Made by a program: the position numbers and the translations under genes. 64,000 bases of DNA, taken from NCBI GenBank assembly GCA_023433275.1, contig JAEZDN010000051.1, forward strand, positions 1 to 64,000. The letters are read 5' to 3'. Position 1 is the first letter of the stretch. Each line of letters opens with the position of its first letter. Below, in pieces: positions 52,678-61,600 of the stretch. Origin of the DNA: Verrucomicrobiota bacterium. GTDB taxonomy: Bacteria > Verrucomicrobiota > Verrucomicrobiia > Opitutales > Opitutaceae. A model generated the notes under the pieces. It was not told the DNA's origin, ran no database searches, and saw nothing but the letters and a program-made list of their open reading frames with translations.

Positions 52678-55600
52678 ATGTCGTCTCTTCGCCAAAGAGA
52701 ATTCACCCTTGAATGCCTTGAGCAGCGCATGCTGCTGGCTGGCGATGGGCTGCTGGGCGACACGCTGAGCACGTTGGAGGATGGCTCGATGCCGTCGCTG
52801 ACGGCGGAAGTTTTAGTCGACCAAGGCGACGCCGGAAATGACGCCGCGCCGGTTCTTCCGGCCGATGAAAGCCTCGTCGATACCGCCGCTCCGGCCGCCG
52901 TCCAGACCGCCGAAACCGTGGTCGCCGAGGTCGAACTTTTGGCGCCGGTCGCGACATCATTCGACGCGCCGGCGGACGCTGCTGCGCCCGCGAATCCGGA
53001 CGTCCAGACCGCCGCAGACTTTTCCGTAGCCACCTTGACCGCTGGAAACGGACCTCCGCAATCTAATCAAGATCAGAGTGTTAGTGACGTAATTGCAGGG
53101 GAAACGATGAACCCCCTTGATCCGCCATTTGGCGGGTTTGAGTTCACGCCTTCCGGAGAGGGCGCAGTAGCCGAGCACGATGCGTTGCTCGAATTGTTCA
53201 ATCTAGGCACGACCGATGACACGGTCACGATGCACGGCAGCATCACCAAGCGTGCCGATGCCAACGGCGAATATTCGCTGGGTCAGCTGACCATCACGGG
53301 CACCTTCAATATTACCCGCCACGAAGTCGGCGGGAGCGGTGCGGTGGACAAGGATGGCCGGTATGTGTTCGAGGTCTGGTTCGATGCGGACGCCACCGTG
53401 ACCTTGGCTTCGGGTGGCGCCACCTTTACACTTATCGCCAGCAAGGGAGCCTTCTTGGTTAGCGGTCAGTTGGAATTGGATGGCAGCCATGTCACCGGAG
53501 CTGACGCCCTCTACTTCGATGAAGGTGGCGCCGCGGGCAGCTTGGTCATTTCCGGCATCAACCTTCTGACGGCTGGCGCTGGTGACACCTTCCTGTTCGC
53601 CAACCTGACCAGCACCGATGGCACCGGCTTTGCGGCGCTTTCCTTTAACACGGCCTCCGGTTTGGCGAACCCCACTGCCGGCCACACCTCCGCCACCGAT
53701 ATCGGCGGGACTGGATTGAGCGCGGACTTCACCGGCGCCTCCAACTTCATCCGGTTCACCGGCGAGGTCGACCTGACCCTGTCGGCCGACGGTTTGGTGC
53801 TGGAGGGTGATTTTACAGTTGAGGTAACCGACACCAACGGCGCCGGTACTGCCGGCGGCCAAGTCCTGACCATCGCCTTTACAAACGCCGCAGTGACCCT
53901 TGGTACCGGCACGGCCAAGATCACGGTCGGGGGCACGGTCAGCACCACCTTCCAGATTTCCAGCAGCGGTTGGTCCGGCCAGGTTTCGATCAGCACGCTC
54001 GCCATCGCTGGTGCCACCGGGGTTTCGGGCAACAGCGCCAGCGGCACCCTCAAGATCACCGGCGGTGCTGGTGGGACCTCGGTCACGGTCGAGACCACCA
54101 TTAATATCTCGGTCTCCCAAGCCCCGGTTGCCGCCACCCTGAGTGGATCCCTGGCGTTCTCGTGGAAAGGCGGCGACCTGCTGTTCTCGGTGACGGACCT
54201 GTCCGCCAGCGTGACGGCCGGGGGCATCGGTCTGTCGATCACGGACGTGGACGGCGACTTCCTGATCCGCGACACCGGCTTTGCCGGCAAGGCCACCATC
54301 GGCGGCCTCGCGATGACGGGCTACACTTTCGGCAGCCTGTCGGGAGTGACGTTTGAAATCAACACGACCGACGCCGACGTGGCGGCGGTCGTGATGCCCA
54401 GCGGCAACAGCCTGTCGTTCTCGGGCGCCGACCGGCGCAAGTACTTCCTCGTTTCGGGCGGCCTCACCCTGGACCTGAGCTTCGCCACCAGCATCGCCGT
54501 ATCGGTCACGGGCACCTTCTATTTCGAGCAGTATTCCTACGATCACGACGGCGATTCCGGCACGGCGACGGAGAGCGTCTTTAAGATTGGGGTGGGCGGC
54601 GCCTCGGGCACCTCGGCCAAGTTCACGGCCGGCGAAGTCGAGATCGGGGTTACGGGCCTGTCGGGCGGCTTCATTATTAAGAGCACGGGCATCGCGGGCT
54701 CCCTGTCGGCCACTGCCCTGGATATCGCCGGCCTGCCTGAGGGTGTCACGATCAGCGGCTCGAACCTCAGCTTTGCTATTAATACTACCGGTGCGGTGAC
54801 CGGCGCGGTCTCATTTGACGGTTTGGGGGACAGCCCCACCGCCTCCTTCAACTTCGGCGAGACCCAGAAGGATTTCCTGAGTGTGGCCGGCACCATCGAC
54901 CTGGCGGTCGAGGCCGAGGGAGCGACCTTCGCGCTCGATGATGCCAGCCTTGGCTTCTACGCCGGCACCGTTGACGACAAGGAAGTGGTCAAGGTGGGCG
55001 CCAAGGATCTCACCGCGACCCTGACGGTTGGGGACATCACCGCCAGCATCACCAAGATTGACGCGATCATCGTCATCATGGACGAGGGCGTGGCGGGCCG
55101 CGTGGAGTTCGAAAAGCTCACGATCACCGGCATCAACGACTTCACCTTCGCGGCGACCGACTTTGCCTTCGAGTTCAACACCAGTGGCGTGGAGATCGAC
55201 GAGGTCCTGACGGTCGGCGGCGCCGCGCAGACGCTCACCTATACCGAAGCGGACAACGAGACCGAGTTCTTCCGCGGGTACGGCACCATGACCGTGGCCT
55301 TCGACAACGGCGGCAGTTTCGCCATGTCGATCTCGGGCAGCTTTGCCTTCGACGTGTATTCCTACGATGCCGACGGCGAAGGCGCCGGGGTGGCCAAGAA
55401 CGTCGTCCAGTTCGGCTTCGAGAATGTCAAATTTGAAATCGCGGTCGGCGACGACGTGAAGCTGGTGGTGGACGATGCCGACGGTTTCTTCCTCTTCGGC
55501 GAGAACGAAGAGGGCGACGCGAGCTATGCCGGCCGCCTGGCCATTTCCGATGCGCACCTGGAGGGTGTCACGGGCCTCACGATCGAGGTCACCGACTTCA

Positions 55601-58600
55601 ATTTCGAGATCAACACCTTCGGCCACGCAGTCGAGGCGACGATCGTGCGCGGCGAAGTGGATGCGGAGGCCGTGGAGGAGGACGACCTCGCCGACTTCAC
55701 CCTGGATTTCAGCACCGAGGATCAAGAGAACTTCATCGCCCTGGGCGGCACGCTGAATCTGGTGGTGGAACTGGGCGGTTTCGAATTCACGCTCGCCGGC
55801 TCCTTCCAGTTTGAACGCAGCACCGTCACGTTGAATGAAGGGGAAACGGACGAGGCTGACGTGGAGACCATCCGGATCGCGGTCAGCGGCGCCTCCTTCA
55901 GCCTCGGCCTCGGCGGCGTAGCCTTGGGCGCCTCGGGGATTAGCGGCGGCATCCTGATCACTGAGGAGGGCACCGTCGCCATGCAGATGTCCATCAAGAC
56001 GGTGGCGCTGACCGGGATCGAGGGATTCACGTTCTCGGTCGAGGACTTCTTCCTGAGCCTCAATAATACCGGCGCCGCGGTCGCCGAGGACTTTACCTTC
56101 CCCGACGGCGACGATGCCGGCACGGCCGACGACGTGGTGGCCCTGGACTTCGAGGGCGACATCTTCACCTTGGGCGGCACCGTCCATCTCGGCGTCGAGT
56201 ACGGCGGCTTCGCAACAACCATTACGGGCACGTTCGTCTTCCAGCAGGTCGCGGCGGTGCTCGACGACGAGGACACCGAGGGGACCGACGAGTCGGCTCC
56301 GGCAAAGATCCTGATCGGCATCAAGGATGCCAGCTTCAACCTGTCGCTGGGCAGCGTGGCGCTCGAGATCAGCGAGGTCACCGGCCTGTTCGCGGTTTAC
56401 GAGGATGACGGCGATCCCGACACGGACGACGGCACATTCGCCATGAGCCTGACCATCGGGGAGGTCGAGTTGACCGGCATCGAGGGCTTCACTTTCGGCG
56501 TCACGAATTTCTTCCTGAAGCTCAACAACACGGGTGGCGCGGTCGCCGAGACCTTCGACTTCGACGGCGATGACGGAACCGAGGACGACATCGAGACCAT
56601 CAGCTTCACCGGCGACATCGTGTCCCTCGGTGGCACGGTCAACCTGGGCATCGAGTTCGGCGGCTTCTCGACGGTCCTGACTGGCACCTTCCTCTTCACC
56701 CAGGTGGCGGCCGTGGCCGACGACCCCGATACGGAGGATGAAGACGAGACCGCCGACGCGAAGATCCTGATCGGCATCAAGGATGCCGGGTTCAACCTGT
56801 CGCTAGGCGGCGTGGCGCTCGAGATCAGCGAAGTCACCGGCCTCTTCGCCCTCTACGAAGGGGAGGACGATGACGATCCCGACACCGACGACGGCACGCT
56901 CGCCATGAGCCTCAGCATCGGGCAGGTGGAGCTGACCGGCATCACGGGCTTCGACTTCGAAGTCTCCAACTTCTTCCTCAAGCTTAACAACACGGGCGGC
57001 GCGGTCGCCGAGACCTTCGACTTCGACGGCGATGACGAAACTGTGGATGACATCGAGACCATCAGCTTCACTGGCGACATCGTATCCCTCGGTGGCACGG
57101 TCGACCTGCGCATCGAGTTCGGCGGCTTCTCGACGACGCTTACCGGATCGTTTCTCTTCTCGCAGGTCGCGGCCATAACGGACGATCCCGATACCGCAGG
57201 TGAAAATGAGGCCACCGATGCGAAGGTCCTGATCGGGATCAAGGACGCCAGCTTCAAGCTCGAGTTTGGCGACGTCGCGCTGAACATCACCCAGGTCACC
57301 GGCCTCTTCGCGCTGTATGAAGGCGAGGACGATGGCAATGCCGCCACGGACGATGGCACGATCGCCATGAGCCTGAAGATCGGCAGCGTGGCGCTGACCG
57401 GCATCGATGGCTTCACCTTTGGCGTCACGAACTTCTTCCTGAAGCTCAATGACACCGGCGGCGCGGTCGAAGAGACGTTCGATTTCGACGGGGACGAAAG
57501 CACGACCGAAGACATCGCCACCATCAGCTTCACCGGTGACATCATCGCCCTCGGCGGCACCGTCGACCTGGGGATCGAGTTCGGCGGCTTCTCCACCACG
57601 CTGACGGGCTCGTTTCTCTTCGAACAGCACGCCGAGAAGATGCTGATCGGCATCAAGGATGCGGGGTTCACGCTGGATATCGGCGGCGTGGCGCTGGAAA
57701 TCAGCGAAGTCACCGGCCTGTTCGCCGTCTATTCCGACGAAACGATCGCGATGGAACTGGCGATCGGGAAGGTCGAGCTGACCGGCATCGAGGGCTTCAC
57801 CTTCGCGGTGACGGCGTTCTCCCTGAAACTCAATGACACCGGCGGCGCCGTTGAAGAGTCTTTCGACTTTGACGGCGATGACGAGACCGAGGATGACGTC
57901 GAGACAATCACCTTCGACGGCGATATCATCGCCCTCGGTGGCACGCTCGAACTGGGGATCGCGTTTGGCGGGTTCGCCACGACCCTCTCCGGCTCGTTCC
58001 TTTTCGAGCAGCACGAGGAAAAGATGCTGATCGGCATCAAGGATGCGGAATTCAATCTCGATATCGGCGGCGTGGCGCTGGAGATCAGCGAGGTCAACGG
58101 CCTGTTCGCCGTCTACACCGACGACACGATCGCCATGCAGCTGTCCGTCGGCGAAGTCGCGCTGACCGGCATCGACGGGTTCACTTTCGCAGTCACGAAT
58201 TTCTTCCTGAACCTCAACGACACCGGTGGCGAGGTGGAGGAGACGTTCACCTTCGGCGACCAAGAGCTGGAGATGAGCTTCGACGACGATATCATCTCGC
58301 TGGGCGGCACGGTCGAATTCGGTATCGAGATCGGCAGCACGGAGATCTCGATCACCGGCAGCTTCATCTTCGAACAGGCGAAGGTGACCAACGACGACGA
58401 CAGCGAGTCGGACGTGATCAAGGTGTCGATTACGGGCGGCGAACTGAGCCTCGGTGTGGTCGAGGTCACGGGCATCAATGGCGCCTTTGTCATCCTGGAG
58501 GCCGGTGCGGCGGGACAACTCTCGATCGAAGACATCACCATCGACCTGGGCTCCCTGCCGTTCTTCCTCTCGGTGGACGAATTCTACCTCGAGTTCAACA

Positions 58601-61600
58601 ACACCGGGGGCGACGTCGACGTGGTGATCCCAGCCGGTGACCCGGAGAGCGAGGACGACGACGTCGCCTTGCAGTTCAGCGGCGAAAGCCGTCACGACTT
58701 CATCCTGATCAGCGGTACGATCATCATCGGCATCGGTGGGGATGACCCGGAAAACAGCCCGATCATCAGCCTTACCGCGGTCGGCGTCACCATTGATACC
58801 GGTGCAACCGGTTCCGATCCTCTCTTCTCGGCGAAGCTACTCTCCGGCACGCTCGACTTGGAGGTGCTCGGCGGCCCGATCACGGTCTCCGCCAAGAACC
58901 TCGCCATCACGGCGGAGGGCAAGCTGGCCAACTACGACGATCCCGATACCGCGGGCGCCGACAAGTTCATCGTCGAAGTGTACTTCGGCGGCACGTTCGA
59001 GGAAAACATCATGGGCGCGGGCGAGGACGGCGAACTCGGCACCGACGATGACGTCGTCACGGGCACCGAAGAAGTGACGCGGACGGGCGAGGCCGCCCCC
59101 GAGGACGTGGACTTCAAGTGGCCGTCGTGGATGCCGCTCAAGCTGCGCCACATCGCGCTGGAGTGGGAGGACGTCGAGGCTGACGCGTCCGACTTCGACC
59201 TGCGCGTCACGGCCGCCATCGATTTCAGCCTCGGCGACCTCATCACCGTTTCCGGCTACGTGAACGACCTGGTCATCGACGTGGGCGAGCTGACGGCCGG
59301 CAATTTCCCGATCAAGAGCTTCGATGCCGCCGCACTCTACGTGGATGGCGAGCTCTTTGGGCTGCAGGTGGGCGGCGGGTTTGTCATCGGCATGATCAAC
59401 GTCGATGCCAATGGCGACGAGATCCCCGAGGGCAGCAGCACCGCGGTGGACGACACCATTTTCTACGCCGGCCTCTCGTTGAAGGCGATGCTGCTCGGCT
59501 CGGGCGGCGTGCAATTCGCCGTGGGTCTCGCGTATATCGATAACGAGGTGGTTCCGCTCGAGGTGATGGTGGGCGTGTCGGCTCCTATCCTGCTCGAGCC
59601 GATTTCCGGCCTCACGCTGGGCTCCTTTGCCGGCCGCGTCCAGTTCGCGCACACCTTGGACGAGGATTACGAGGACGAGGATGGGGACGTCGACATGGAC
59701 GCTCTCAAGCAGGTGGCCAACAATCCCAACTCCGCCGTCCAGACCGAGGACATGGAGGACTGGGTGGACAATCTCCGGGCGGCCACGCTGAACCTCGCCG
59801 GCGGTGACGAATCCGCGGCGGGGACGTCCAGCGTTTGGGAGGAGGATCTCACCATCACGGTTCTGGCATCCTTCTACTCCATCTACATTTCACCGCTATC
59901 GCTCAACGGCACCATGGTCGTCAGCTTCGATACGGCTGGCCGGATCCTGCTGGCGGGCGAATTGAAGTTCGCCAACGGGACCGCGAAAATCAACGCGGGC
60001 CTCTACGCCAACCTCACCAACGTCGATAGCGGCGACTTCGCCTTCGCGTTCTACGGGTCCTACGGCGACCCGAACTCGGATCTCAAGCTGCTCGAGATCG
60101 AGGCCTCGTTGAAGGTCCGCATCCTCGTGGGCGAACTCGACTCCGATTCCGGCCTGGTCGTGGTCGAAGTGGATGAGGACGACAACCCCATCGTGTGGGA
60201 CAAGGACGAGCACACCACTGCCCAGCAAGGCATCCTCAAACTCGAGTTCGTGGGCGCGGTGAAGTTCGTCGCCGGCGGCGCCATGATCGTCCAGGTGGAT
60301 GGCACCGTGGACCTCGAGGTCGCCCTGCATGGCACCGCCAGCGTCCGTTTGAAGTTCAACGCCCAGGTCGGCATCGTGGAACCGTCGCCGAATCCGCTGG
60401 GCGACAAGTTCGGCGAACTGGCCGGCTACCTCTCCATTTTCGAGAAGAAAGTGGGCGTGGATGAGGAAGGCGCCGACGTCTTCGCCCTCAGGATTTACGG
60501 TGCAGTCAAGGTGACCTTCACGCCCGGGACCCTCGAGGACTACGGCATCTACGTCGACGCGACCGCCTTCCTCCAGATCAACACGGATGACGCGGAGCAC
60601 ACGGTCACCCTCGAGTACTTCGACGGCGATGAGGAGGAGGTCGACCTCCGCGCGAACTCCTTCTCGCTTATGCTGGATGGCGAGCTCCTGGTCGGCCAGC
60701 CGGGGTCCGATGTCGAGGAAACCGCCTTCCTGCGCATGGACGGCTTCGTGGTCATCGAGATCGACGAGAACGGCTTGACCCTGATCTTCGACGTCGATGT
60801 CGAGCTCTCCCCCGGCGGCACCCGCCTGCTCACGCTCGACGCCACCGGATTCATGCGGATCAACGACGAGGGTGTGGCCGCCCGGCTGGATATGACGCTC
60901 GCCGTCGATCTTCCCGAGGAAACCGGACTCGATTTCGACGCCAGCTTCTTCCTGCTGATCAACACCACCGGAAAGATCGTCAAGATCGACGTCCCGACCT
61001 ATATAACCGAGGCCGAGGACTACGACGGTCCGGAGGGAGTGGTCATCCCGCAGGCCGCGCCCGTGATCGGCGGTAACCTCTCCATTGCCGAGGGCGACGT
61101 TGAGCTCGCCGCGGGGGTGGATGGCATCCTTGGCACCGCGGATGACGTGGACGTTGTCGCGATTGCCGCGGGCGAGGACGACATCATCGGCACGGCCGAT
61201 GATGATGCCGACGACCAACTCACCAGCTCGCAGGATTATTACATCATTTCGGCCAATGGCAGCCTCTCCGCGCTCGACGCCCTGACCTTCGAGGGTGACT
61301 TCTTCCTCATCATTACCCAGGAGGACGACGGCGAGGGTGGGGTGGAGACTTATGTGCAGATGAAGGTCAACGCCACGCTCGATCTCGTGGCGGTCGGCAC
61401 GGTCGAGGTACACGGGTTCCTCGAGATCACCAACACGGGGGCCGTCGGCATCCTTTCGGTCGAGCTAAACCTCACGGCGCTCCAGGCAGACCTCGGCATC
61501 GGCATCACCGCCGACGTCTTCCTGGCGTTCAATACCTACGACACCGACTACACCGTGCCCGATGACGTGGCCGAGAATTTCATCACCCTCGGCACGGGCG

